From contig JAGBFH010000018.1 of the NCBI GenBank assembly GCA_017936605.1, positions 159,816-223,815 on the forward strand: a stretch of 64,000 nt of DNA, given 5' to 3'. This stretch comes from Tidjanibacter sp. Its GTDB lineage: Bacteria > Bacteroidota > Bacteroidia > Bacteroidales > Rikenellaceae. This document shows, piece by piece, positions 24,573-33,097 of this stretch (position 1 is the stretch's first letter; the number at the start of each line of letters is the position of its first letter). The notes under the pieces are model-generated. The model worked only from the letters and a program-made list of their open reading frames with translations, searched no databases and was not told where the DNA came from. The position numbers and the translations under genes are program-made.

Positions 24573-26126
24573 TTATTTGACCATTTCGGCAATCTTTTCG
24601 GCAACTCTTGTGCCATCGAGTGCAGCGGAGATGATACCTCCGGCATAACCTGCACCCTCGCCTGTGGGGTAGAGTGCGGCCACTACGGGGTGCTGAAGGC
24701 TATCCCTATCGCGCGGTATGCGCACGGGTGTTGAGGTCCTCGACTCGAGGCCTATGATTTGGGCCTCGTTGGTCACAAAACCCCTCATACGCTGTCCCCA
24801 CTGACGGAAGCCACCCCTTAGCGAGTTTACCATAAAGTCGGGCAGCCACTCCTCGCCTCGGCGAACGACAGCCTTGGGGAGGTAGGATGTGCGCGGAAGG
24901 TCTATGGAGAGCCTGCCGGCCACAAAGTCGGCCAAGCGCTGTGCGGGTGCTGTACCACCGCCGCCCACAATCGCTGCTGCTCTCCGCTCGAGCTCCTGGC
25001 GATACTTCAGGCCCGCCAGCACGCCCCACTCCTCGTGGAGGTGTGGGAAATCCTCGGGGCGCACCTCTGTGACGATGCCCGCATTGGCCCAGCGCGACGA
25101 GCGGGCCGAGGCACTCATACCATTGACCACACACTCGCGGTAGTCGGTCATCGCCGGCACAATCACACCGCCCGGGCACATACAGAACGAATAGACCCCT
25201 CGGCCACCCACCTGCGAGGTGAGGGTATAGGAGGCTGCGGGGAGCCACTCGCGCATATCCTCGGAGTGGTACTGTATGCGGTCGATGAGCGCCTGTGGGT
25301 GCTCCACCCTCACGCCCATAGCCCACGCCTTCGACTCCAAGAGTACCCCTTTGGCGTGGAGCATCTCGTAGATATCGTCGGCCGAGTGACCCGTGGCGAG
25401 CACTACGGCTGCGCCCTCAATGAGAGTGTCGCCTACCCATACGCCCACAGCCCTCTGGTCGCGTATCTCAATGTCGGTGACCTTGGAGCCAAAGAGGAAC
25501 TCACCGCCCGCGTGGAGGATGCTCTCCCTTATGCGTTCGATGATTTTGGGCAGACAGTCGGTACCAATATGTGGGTGGGCCTCATAGAGAATCTCGGGTG
25601 AGGCTCCGTGGAAAACAAGGGTCTGGAGTGCGCGGTTGTAGTCGCCACGCTTCTTGGAGCGGGTGAAGAGTTTACCGTCGGAGAAGGTGCCCGCACCGCC
25701 CTCACCAAAGGCGTAGTTGCTCTCGCCATCCACCCCCGCGCCACGATGAATCTGCGCTATATCCCTGCGGCGTTCGGCCACAGGCTTGCCTCGCTCGAGG
25801 ATTATGGGCTTTAGGCCGAGCTCTATCATCCTCAGGGCCGCAAACAATCCCGCGGGACCTCCGCCCACAATAACTACGGGCGAAAGTCCGTTTACATCGG
25901 GGTAGTCGAAGTGAATCTCTTGGGGCTTCTCGTCGCCATCGATGAATATCTCCACCGTCAGCAGCACCTTGGGTGTCTGGTGACGCGCGTCGACCGAACG
26001 CTTGAGAACTCTGGCAAGAGCCACCTGCTCGGGCCTAATGCCGAGCATACGCCGAGCCACCGAGAGCCACCCCTCTGTGGAGGCGGCCTGCTTGGGCGAG
26101 AGTGTTAAATTTAATGTTTTGGGCAC
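24573..26126 (-). CDS. FAD-dependent oxidoreductase (uncharacterised 'FAD-dependent protein' family)
   Basis: A 517-residue protein. An N-terminal domain of about 95 residues precedes the dinucleotide-binding motif VVIVGGGPAGLFAALRMIE (about residues 90-108); later VLATGHSADD, GVRVEHPQ and GEGAGYAGGIISAALDG complete the FAD fold. Substrate unknown. The frame is open to 26474 but that part crosses the divergent promoter and the next gene. The best start is the GTG at 26126 giving (V)PKTLNLTL, 20 bp after the -7 box. Confidence 0.82.
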   Translation of the reverse strand: MPKTLNLTLSPKQAASTEGWLSVARRMLGIRPEQVALARVLKRSVDARHQTPKVLLTVEIFIDGDEKPQEIHFDYPDVNGLSPVVIVGGGPAGLFAALRMIELGLKPIILERGKPVAERRRDIAQIHRGAGVDGESNYAFGEGGAGTFSDGKLFTRSKKRGDYNRALQTLVFHGASPEILYEAHPHIGTDCLPKIIERIRESILHAGGEFLFGSKVTDIEIRDQRAVGVWVGDTLIEGAAVVLATGHSADDIYEMLHAKGVLLESKAWAMGVRVEHPQALIDRIQYHSEDMREWLPAASYTLTSQVGGRGVYSFCMCPGGVIVPAMTDYRECVVNGMSASARSSRWANAGIVTEVRPEDFPHLHEEWGVLAGLKYRQELERRAAAIVGGGGTAPAQRLADFVAGRLSIDLPRTSYLPKAVVRRGEEWLPDFMVNSLRGGFRQWGQRMRGFVTNEAQIIGLESRTSTPVRIPRDRDSLQHPVVAALYPTGEGAGYAGGIISAALDGTRVAEKIAEMVK

Positions 26127-26145
26127 GATGTGTGATTCTTTTCGG

Positions 26146-26163
26146 CAAAAATAACTATTTTTG
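26146..26163. promoter_or_regulatory. Divergent palindromic promoter pair
   Basis: CAAAAATA-AC-TATTTTTG: two perfect TAnnTTTG boxes, one per strand, back to back. The left box serves the FAD gene and the right box the mannosyltransferase gene. Confidence 0.65.
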
Positions 26164-26183
26164 TGCAATATCCCTAAAGACAG

Positions 26184-26912
26184 ATGCGTAAACTCGTAAT
26201 TATACCAACATACAACGAACGCGAAAATATCGAGGCGATGGTCGCCAAGGTCTTCTCGCTCGAGGGCGACTTCTCGCTGTTGGTGGTCGACGACGGCTCG
26301 CCCGACGGCACCGCCGAGATTGTCCGCCAACTCCAGATAGCCCACCCCGAGAGGCTCTTCCTCATTGAGCGTGAGGGCAAATTGGGCCTCGGCACCGCCT
26401 ACCTGACAGGCTTTCGCTGGGGACTCCGCGAGGGCTTCGATGTCATCTACGAGATGGACTGCGACTTCTCCCACGACCCCGACGACCTTCTGAGGCTCAC
26501 CGCCGCCATTGAGGCCGGGGCAGATGTGGCCATTGGCTCGAGGTATGTGAGCGGTGTGAATGTTGTCAACTGGCCTATGCGCCGCCTGCTGCTCTCCTTC
26601 TGCGCCTCGCGCTATGTCAAGTGCGTGACCCGTATGCCTGTGAGGGATGCGACCGCAGGTTTTGTGGCCTACCGCGCCGAGGTGCTCCGCACCATTGACC
26701 TCGACGCTGTCAGGATGAAGGGCTACGGTTTCCAGATAGAGATGAAATATACCGCCTGGAGGCTCGGCTTCGGCATCAAGGAGGTTTCGATTATCTTCCG
26801 CGACCGCACCCTCGGCACCTCCAAGATGAGCAGCGGCATCCTCGGAGAGGCGTTTTGGGGGGTGCTCCGTCTTCGCTTCCGCCGCTTTAGAGCGAGCGCA
26901 TCTCGCGGGTAA
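26184..26912 (+). CDS. Polyprenol-phosphate mannosyltransferase-like GT2
   Basis: A 242-residue DPM1-like glycosyltransferase: KLVIIPTYNERENIEAMV, LLVVDDGSPDGTAEIV, GLGTAYLTGFRWGL and the DxD-like MDCDFSHDPDDL. It likely makes polyprenyl-phosphate-mannose or another hexose for envelope glycosylation. No C-terminal membrane domain is present. The last codons (ASASRG) and stop overlap the start of a large palindromic repeat. Confidence 0.92.
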   Translation: MRKLVIIPTYNERENIEAMVAKVFSLEGDFSLLVVDDGSPDGTAEIVRQLQIAHPERLFLIEREGKLGLGTAYLTGFRWGLREGFDVIYEMDCDFSHDPDDLLRLTAAIEAGADVAIGSRYVSGVNVVNWPMRRLLLSFCASRYVKCVTRMPVRDATAGFVAYRAEVLRTIDLDAVRMKGYGFQIEMKYTAWRLGFGIKEVSIIFRDRTLGTSKMSSGILGEAFWGVLRLRFRRFRASASRG

Positions 26913-27008
26913 ATTTTTCCCAAAATTTCAAAGGTGGCTTCCTCATTTGCGTCAAGCAAACTCCGGAGCCACCTTCTCATTTTGAAAAAAATTTCCTCCA
27001 CGATATGC
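26898..27008. repeat. Nested palindromic element, copy A
   Basis: Outer arms GCATCTCGCGG / ..ACGATATGC enclose AAATTTTT/AAAAATTT arms and an inner stem GGTGGCT (26933-26939) / AGCCACC (26967-26973) with an inner TTTGC/GCAAA hairpin. The copy at 58001-58124 has the same plan with different but still paired stems. Confidence 0.7.
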
Positions 27009-27201
27009 ATTCGCTTTCCTTTCAAAGGATGGCGGTGGGTAGCACCACCCTAACTCGCTGGCACCGTTGTGCCTCGCTGCGGCCGTTGCCGCCAAAAAAT
27101 TTCCTCCACGATATGCACTTGCTTTCCTTTCAAAGGATGGCGGTGGGTAGCGCCACCCTAACTCGCTGGCACCGTTGTGCCTCGCTGCGGCCGTTGCCGC
27201 C
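26986..27201. repeat. Two tandem 108-bp units
   Basis: Unit 1 is 26986-27093 and unit 2 is 27094-27201, nearly identical. Each ends in small hairpins with CGTT loops (GGCAC-CGTT-GTGCC and GCGGC-CGTT-GCCGC). Related sequence occurs at 58130-58420. No gene is visible. Confidence 0.85.
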
Positions 27202-27206
27202 ATAAA

Positions 27207-27238
27207 AAAACGAGAAGTTCTGGTGAACTTCTCGTTTT
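27207..27238 (-). terminator. Terminator of rplS
   Basis: A perfect 14-bp stem AAAACGAGAAGTTC / GAACTTCTCGTTTT, loop TGGT, with A/T tracts on both sides. Confidence 0.85.
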
Positions 27239-27268
27239 TCTTTGTTCCGTTTTCCGGCTGTGCAAGGA

Positions 27269-27634
27269 CTATTTCTCCTTTGCAACATAGCGTTTCTCTT
27301 TGATACGAGCCTTCTTACCGGTGAGGTTGCGGAGGTAGTAGATACGAGCGCGGCGTACAACACCAACTTTGTTAACCTCAATCGACTCGATGTGGGGCGA
27401 GTAGAGGGGGAAAATACGCTCTACACCTACACCGTTCGAAATCTTACGGATGGTGAACATTTTGGTCACACCACGACCTTTGATCTGGATTACCACACCG
27501 CGGAAGCTCTGGATACGCTCTTTGTTACCCTCTACGATTTTGTAGCTTACGGTGATGGTGTCGCCGGCCTTGAACGAGGGAACCTCCTTGGGTGCCCACA
27601 TAGCCTCTTCTGCGATTTTGATTAAGTTGTCCAT
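27269..27634 (-). CDS. rplS: 50S ribosomal protein L19
   Basis: A 121-residue protein with the L19 core: [56 protein letters not shown] and the C-terminal [20 protein letters not shown]. It lies at the 30S-50S interface. A single-gene transcript is suggested by a TATCTTTG box 84 bp upstream and the downstream terminator. Confidence 0.97.
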   Translation of the reverse strand: MDNLIKIAEEAMWAPKEVPSFKAGDTITVSYKIVEGNKERIQSFRGVVIQIKGRGVTKMFTIRKISNGVGVERIFPLYSPHIESIEVNKVGVVRRARIYYLRNLTGKKARIKEKRYVAKEK

Positions 27635-27717
27635 CTTGTTTTTTAATCGATTAAAATGTTAAAGTGGGGAATATTACGGACTCCTGTGTTCTCATAAGAG
27701 ATTCCTCCACCGGGCTG

Positions 27718-27725
27718 CAAAGATA
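27718..27725 (-). promoter_or_regulatory. -7 box of the rplS promoter
   Basis: TATCTTTG on the reverse strand. It leaves a leader of about 75 nt that could hold autogenous control, though no clear structure is seen. A heptamer repeat (27729-27760) lies just upstream. Confidence 0.55.
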
Positions 27726-27858
27726 CATATAAAATTGAAAATTGAAAATTGAAAATTATCTCCAATTTTGCAACTTCAAAAATATTAAGGTGTTGTGGGT
27801 GAGGTTTTTAGCCCTCAAAAACCGCACTCAATTTTTTCGACTACTTTTGGTCGTAGGG

Positions 27859-28635
27859 CTATAATTCGAGCCCTTTGAGCCAGTCCATACGGTTGTAGTC
27901 GGTCAAATCCACCTTGATGGGAACCACCGCGATATACTTGTTTTTGAGTGCCCATTCGTCGGTATCCTCCGCCTCGGGCTCGTGGTTACAGAAACCTCCC
28001 GTGAGCCAGAAGTAGTCCCTTCCTCTGGGGTCCTGACGGCAGAAGAACTCCTCCTTCCAGAAGCCGCGCGTCTGGCGGCAGATGCGGTGTCCCTTAATCT
28101 CCTCGGGCCTTGCCACGGGCACATTCACATTCAGGCACAGGGGCTCCACCGAGGTCACGCCCAGCATTGCGGGGATAATTTTCTCGGCAAAGGCGATGGT
28201 GGCATCGAAGTCGGCATCGTGGTCGTGGTCGTCGAGCGAGAGGCCTATGGAGGGGGCTCCATAGAAGCTCGCCTCTATGGCTGCGCCCATTGTGCCCGAG
28301 TAGAGCACATTGATGGCCGCATTGGAGCCGTGGTTGATGCCGCTCAGGTTGAGGCTGGGGCTCAGGCCCAGCTCGGGCAGCAGCCAGTCGTAGGCCATCT
28401 TCACGCAGTCCACGGGGGTGCCGTTGCACGAGTAGACCTTGATGTGGGGCTCATCGCGACGCAGGGTGAGGTAGAGTGGGTCGTACATTGTGATTGCGTG
28501 GGCCTTGCCCGACTGTGTCTCATCGGGGGCCAGGGCAATCACATCACCGAACTGTGCCGCACACTCCACCAGGCGGTTGAAGCCCTTGGCGCGGTAGCCG
28601 TCGTCGTTGCTGATAAATATTATAGGTCGTTTCAT
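27859..28635 (-). CDS. surE: 5'/3'-nucleotidase SurE
   Basis: A 258-residue metal-dependent nucleotidase/polyphosphatase of stationary-phase survival. The N-terminal metal site is IIFISNDDGYRAKG; SGKAHAIT, CNGTPVDCVKMA and NLSGINHGSNAAINVLYSGT are also canonical. The frame is open upstream to 28767, but a TATCTTTG box at 28661-28668 places the start at 28641 or 28635; the latter gives MKRPIIF. Confidence 0.95.
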   Translation of the reverse strand: MKRPIIFISNDDGYRAKGFNRLVECAAQFGDVIALAPDETQSGKAHAITMYDPLYLTLRRDEPHIKVYSCNGTPVDCVKMAYDWLLPELGLSPSLNLSGINHGSNAAINVLYSGTMGAAIEASFYGAPSIGLSLDDHDHDADFDATIAFAEKIIPAMLGVTSVEPLCLNVNVPVARPEEIKGHRICRQTRGFWKEEFFCRQDPRGRDYFWLTGGFCNHEPEAEDTDEWALKNKYIAVVPIKVDLTDYNRMDWLKGLEL

Positions 28636-28660
28636 AGTCATCTGTCCGATTAACTGCCCA

Positions 28661-28668
28661 CAAAGATA
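28661..28668 (-). promoter_or_regulatory. -7 box of the surE promoter
   Basis: TATCTTTG on the reverse strand, only about 26 bp before the surE ATG, implying a very short leader. Confidence 0.5.
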
Positions 28669-28772
28669 GGCCAAAAAGCAGAAATATGAAAATGTATAGT
28701 TTGGGAGGTGTGGTTTTTGGCTCAAGGTTTGCAACCCTCTCTCCCAGTACAAAACCAATTTCCACAAATGTT

Positions 28773-29906
28773 ATGAAAAGAAACATCTTACTTTCGGCCG
28801 CACTCGCTCTGCTGTTTGCGGCTTGCGACTCCAAGGGCGAAAAGAGTGCCGCCTCCTCGGAGCCCACTCCTCGCGTGGAGATAGCCCGCGCAGTGGGGGA
28901 GAGGGTGGTGCTGCCTATGCGCTTCCAGACGCTTCTCTACTCCAACTACGACGCCACCATCCAGCCGCGCGTCAATGGCTACCTGCTGACCAAGCAGTTC
29001 ACTAAGGGTATGCCCGTCAAGAAGGGGCAGGTCCTCTTCACCCTCGATGCGGCCCCCATCAAGCTCAATGTGCTCTCCAACCGTGCGGCCCTTGCCTCGG
29101 CCCAGATGGCCCTCTCGGAGGCGGAGAACAACTATAGGCGTGCCGTACCTCTGGCCCGCATCTCGGCCATTAGCCAGAGTGCTTTGGACCAGTATCAGGC
29201 CGCCTATGCCTCGGCCAAAGCGCAGGTGGAGTTGGCCCAGTCGCAGCTCGACGAGTCGCTCTTGCAGGTGGACTACACCACCATCACCTCACCCATAAGC
29301 GGCATTATCGACGACGAGGGCGCCACGGTGGGTGACTGGGTAGGTGTGGGTACCTCCTACTCTGTTCTGGCCACAGTGTCCAATGTGGATGAGATTGGGG
29401 TGCACATCTCCATCCCCTTTGCTCGTTACTTCTCTTCGCGCGGCGGCAAGGGTGGGGGCCCCTCCTACGACAACAAAGAGCTGCTGAGCAACATCAGGCT
29501 CTACCTCTCCGACGGCACGCTCTACCCCTACAAGGGCACCTACTCCTACACCAAGCGCGACGCCGGCGACCAGACGGGGACCATCATCATTGTGGCCTCC
29601 TTCCCCAACCCTGAGCGCCTTCTGAAGGTGGGGCAGTCGGCCGTGGTTGTGGCCGATGTGGGCTCGCCCGAGGGTGTTGTTCTGGTGCCCCAACAGGCCG
29701 TTGTGCAGCAGCTCAACAAGGCCGGCGTGTGGGTGGTGGACCAGCAGAGCGTAGTGAGGTTCCGCACCGTCACCCTCGGCAACAAGTTTGGCCACTACTG
29801 GATAGTTGAGGAGGGGCTCACATCGGGCGAGATGGTTGTGGTGAGTGGCCTCCAGAGGCTCCGCAGCGGAGAGAAGGTTGTGGCCGAACTGGCAAAAGAG
29901 CAATAG
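28773..29906 (+). CDS. RND efflux periplasmic adaptor lipoprotein
   Basis: A 377-residue membrane-fusion protein. The signal peptide ends in LLFAACDS, giving a lipidated Cys near residue 18. It has a lipoyl/barrel-sandwich domain (VNGYLLTKQFTKGMPVKKGQ), an alpha-hairpin with heptads (about residues 95-150) and beta-barrel segments. The frame begins at 28686, but MKRNILLSAALALL at 28773 is the signal-peptide start. It links the inner-membrane pump to the outer-membrane channel encoded downstream. Confidence 0.92.
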   Translation: MKRNILLSAALALLFAACDSKGEKSAASSEPTPRVEIARAVGERVVLPMRFQTLLYSNYDATIQPRVNGYLLTKQFTKGMPVKKGQVLFTLDAAPIKLNVLSNRAALASAQMALSEAENNYRRAVPLARISAISQSALDQYQAAYASAKAQVELAQSQLDESLLQVDYTTITSPISGIIDDEGATVGDWVGVGTSYSVLATVSNVDEIGVHISIPFARYFSSRGGKGGGPSYDNKELLSNIRLYLSDGTLYPYKGTYSYTKRDAGDQTGTIIIVASFPNPERLLKVGQSAVVVADVGSPEGVVLVPQQAVVQQLNKAGVWVVDQQSVVRFRTVTLGNKFGHYWIVEEGLTSGEMVVVSGLQRLRSGEKVVAELAKEQ

Positions 29907-29935
29907 GAAAACATAAAGAATAGAACTGTTTTGTT

Positions 29936-32900
29936 ATGGAAAAATTCTTTGTCAACAGACCGATTTTTGCCATCGTCATAGCGATTGTCATCGTGCTGCT
30001 GGGCGGCCTCTCGATTAGCAGTCTTCCCATTGAGCAGTACCCCGACATCACACCCCCTGTGGTGGAGGTCGAGGCGAGCTATATGGGTGCCGATGCCACG
30101 AGTGTGAACGATGCGGTGGCCACCCCCATAGGCGAGAGTATTATGGGTGTGGGCGATATGCTCTATATGCAGACCACCTCGGCGGGCGACGGCTCGATGT
30201 CGCTCCAGATACTCTTCGATATCGACTCCAACCCCGATTTCGACGAGGTCTTCGTGCAGAACCGCGTCTCCTCGGCGATGGCCAAACTGCCCTCGGTGGT
30301 GACCCAGCAGGGCGTCACGACACAGAAGGTGCAGACGGGATTTCTGCTCATCTATGCGCTCTACTCCGACTTCGAGGGGTACGACTCCGCGTTCCTCTCC
30401 AACTGGGCCTACATCAACCTCCAGAACGAACTGCTGAAGATTGACGGTGTGGGCAAGGTGCAGATTATGGGCGCGGGCGAGTATGCTATGAGGGTGTGGG
30501 TCAACCCCTATCGTATGGCCTTCTACGACATCTCGGTGGAGGATATCTCCGCGGCCATCCAGAGCCAGGCAACCCTCTTCTCGGCGGGTAAGATTGGCGC
30601 CGAGCCCCTCGAGGGGGCGGAGCCTTTCACCTATACGGTCACCACGCCCCCCTCCCTCAATGAGCCCGAGGAGTACGAACAGATTGTCCTGAAAATGCTG
30701 CCCGATGGCGAGAGTGTCCGACTGGGGGATGTGGCGCGTGTGGAACTGGGCTGTCAGAGCTACGGCACCTTCTCGCGCTTCGACAACTCGGCCGCCACGC
30801 TCGTTATTGTCTACCAAACCCCCGGTAGCAACGCTGTGGAGGTGGGTGGCAAAGTTAAGGCAACGATGGCCTCTCTCGAGGAGAAGTTCCCCGAGGGGGT
30901 CAATGCGGCCACCATCATCGACGCCACGGAGAGTATCGAGGAGGGCATAGAGGAGATTTTCCTCACTATGCTCTTCACACTCGCGCTGGTTATTCTGGTG
31001 ATTTTCATCTTCTTGCAGGACCTGAGGGCTACGCTCATTCCGCTGATTGCCATCCCTGTGAGTATCATTGGTGCCTTCGCTTTCTTCCCTCTTCTGGGCT
31101 TCTCGATAAACATCATCTCGCTGCTCGGCTTGGTGTTGGCCGTGGGGCTTGTGGTGGATGATGCGATTGTGGTTGTGGAGGCTGTGCAGGTGGGCATAGA
31201 GGGCGGATTGAGCCCCCGCAAGGCTACACTCGAGGCTATGCGCCAGGTGGGTTCGCCCATTGTGGCCACAACCGTAGTGCTGCTTGCCGTCTTTGTTCCC
31301 GCGGCCCTTGTGGAGGGCATTGTGGGCAAGGTCTTCCAGCAGTTTGCCATAGGCATCTCGGTGGCTCTGGTAATCTCGGCTTTCAATGCTCTGACTCTCT
31401 CGCCTGCACTCTGCTCACTGCTGCTCCGACGCGGCCACAAGAGGCCCACACGCGGCCCCCTGGGGCTCTTCAACAGGCTCTTCGATAGGGGCGTGGATGG
31501 CTATATGAAGCGTTCGGCGGTGGTTGTGCGCCACTCGGTGCGTACCCTGCTGTTGGTGCTCATTATGGGAGTGGCTACCGCCCTGTTGTTTGGGCGCGTG
31601 CCGGGCGGCTTTTTGACCGTTGAGGACCAAGGCTACCTTATGGTGTCGGTCAACCTGCCCGATGCGGCCAGTGCCGAGCGCACCGAAAAGGCCATAGAGA
31701 AGGCTGTGGAGATTATCCGAGCCGAGCCGGGCGTGAGGTATGAGGCCTCGGCTGCGGGCTTCGACCTTATAGCGGGTGTGGCTGCCACCAATACGGGTGT
31801 CATCTTCGTGACGCTGGAGCCCTACGGCAAGCGCAAGCTCTCGGCCGAGGAGATAGCACGAAATCTTAATGCCAAACTCCTCACAGAGGTTCCCGATGGA
31901 ACTTTCTATGCCTTTGAGCCCCCGTCGATTCCGGGCCTTGGTGTGACCTCGGGCGTGACCTTTGTGCTCCAGAATAGGGGTAGTGGCGATATGCGCTATC
32001 TGGCCGACGAGGCCGAGAAGTTTATGGCAAGGATGCGTCAGGTGGAGGAGATAGGCTCCGTCAGCACACAGTTCGATGCCAATGTGCCACAACGCCACAT
32101 TGTCATAAATGAGCCGCTTGCCCTGCAACAGGGGGTGGATGTGGCAAGCCTCAGGGAGCTGCTGACCACAATGTATGGTGGCCAGTATGTGGGCAACTTC
32201 AACCGCTTCGGCCGCCTCTACCAGACCTACATCCAGGCCGATGCCGAGTATCGCCGCACCGAAGCCGACCTGGAGGGCTTCTATATCGCCAACTCCAAAG
32301 GCGAGAATGTGCCCGTGAGCGAGTTTGTGGAGCTGAGGGATACGGTGGGTGTGGAGTACATCAACCAGTTCAACCTCTACGATGCAATCTCCATCAATGC
32401 CACCCCCTCTGTAGGCACCTCCTCCGATGCGGCTATGAAGGCACTCGAGGAGTTGGCAGCCGAGGCCCTGCCCGAGGATGTGACGCTCGCCTGGAGCGGA
32501 GTCTCCTATCAGGAGGCCACCGCCACCTCGGGAGGTGCCACCTATCTGTTGGCCGTCATCTTCGTATTCCTCGCTCTGGCCGCACTCTACAACTCGTGGG
32601 CTCTGCCTATGAGTGTGCTCCTCGGGGTGCCACTGGCGCTCTTTGGGTCGCTGCTGTTCGTCTGGTTGGGCCATCTCATGAATCCCATCTATGTCGACAA
32701 CATCTTTATGAAGGTGTCGCTTGTGATGCTCATAGGCCTTTCGGCCAAGAGTGCGATTCTGGTTGTGGAGTATGCCGACCGCAAGTTCTTCGAGGAGGGG
32801 TTGAATCTGGGTGAGGCGGCTCTGGCGGCTGCCAAACTGCGCCTGAGGCCCATTCTTATGACAGCCATAGCCTTCATTGTGGGTATGCTTCCGCTGGTCT

Positions 32901-33097
32901 ACGCTTCGGGAGCCTACTCGGTGGCACGCAACATTATGGGTGTGTCGCTCGTGGGCGGAATGTTGGTGGCCACGGTGCTTGGAATCTTTGTCTACCCGTC
33001 GCTCTACTATATGATTGGGCGCGTGGCAAGGTTTGAGAAAAGACGCGAAAGAAAACAAAAACAGAGAATTGAGTATGAAAAAGAGAGTTCATTATAG
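29936..33097 (+). CDS. RND multidrug efflux pump, HAE1/AcrB type
   Basis: A 1053-residue inner-membrane proton-driven pump, normal length for AcrB homologues. It starts MEKFFVNRPIFAIVIAIVIV with ISSLPIEQYPDITPP, has GLVLAVGLVVDDAIVVVEAV in TM4 with the paired Asp residues of the proton relay, a VPGGFLTVEDQGYLM motif after TM7, and MLIGLSAKSAILVVEYA near TM10. Substrates are probably hydrophobic compounds or bile acids, but this is not determined by sequence. It overlaps the outer-membrane gene by 23 bp. Confidence 0.95.
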   Translation: MEKFFVNRPIFAIVIAIVIVLLGGLSISSLPIEQYPDITPPVVEVEASYMGADATSVNDAVATPIGESIMGVGDMLYMQTTSAGDGSMSLQILFDIDSNPDFDEVFVQNRVSSAMAKLPSVVTQQGVTTQKVQTGFLLIYALYSDFEGYDSAFLSNWAYINLQNELLKIDGVGKVQIMGAGEYAMRVWVNPYRMAFYDISVEDISAAIQSQATLFSAGKIGAEPLEGAEPFTYTVTTPPSLNEPEEYEQIVLKMLPDGESVRLGDVARVELGCQSYGTFSRFDNSAATLVIVYQTPGSNAVEVGGKVKATMASLEEKFPEGVNAATIIDATESIEEGIEEIFLTMLFTLALVILVIFIFLQDLRATLIPLIAIPVSIIGAFAFFPLLGFSINIISLLGLVLAVGLVVDDAIVVVEAVQVGIEGGLSPRKATLEAMRQVGSPIVATTVVLLAVFVPAALVEGIVGKVFQQFAIGISVALVISAFNALTLSPALCSLLLRRGHKRPTRGPLGLFNRLFDRGVDGYMKRSAVVVRHSVRTLLLVLIMGVATALLFGRVPGGFLTVEDQGYLMVSVNLPDAASAERTEKAIEKAVEIIRAEPGVRYEASAAGFDLIAGVAATNTGVIFVTLEPYGKRKLSAEEIARNLNAKLLTEVPDGTFYAFEPPSIPGLGVTSGVTFVLQNRGSGDMRYLADEAEKFMARMRQVEEIGSVSTQFDANVPQRHIVINEPLALQQGVDVASLRELLTTMYGGQYVGNFNRFGRLYQTYIQADAEYRRTEADLEGFYIANSKGENVPVSEFVELRDTVGVEYINQFNLYDAISINATPSVGTSSDAAMKALEELAAEALPEDVTLAWSGVSYQEATATSGGATYLLAVIFVFLALAALYNSWALPMSVLLGVPLALFGSLLFVWLGHLMNPIYVDNIFMKVSLVMLIGLSAKSAILVVEYADRKFFEEGLNLGEAALAAAKLRLRPILMTAIAFIVGMLPLVYASGAYSVARNIMGVSLVGGMLVATVLGIFVYPSLYYMIGRVARFEKRRERKQKQRIEYEKESSL

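Noticed and set aside
26952..27205. ORFs within the 108-bp tandem repeats
   Set aside because: Open frames arise from repeat periodicity; they lack an RBS and are composed of hairpin sequence.
31415..33058. Long reverse-strand ORF of 547 codons
   Set aside because: Antisense to the RND pump gene, with no recognisable motif or signal.
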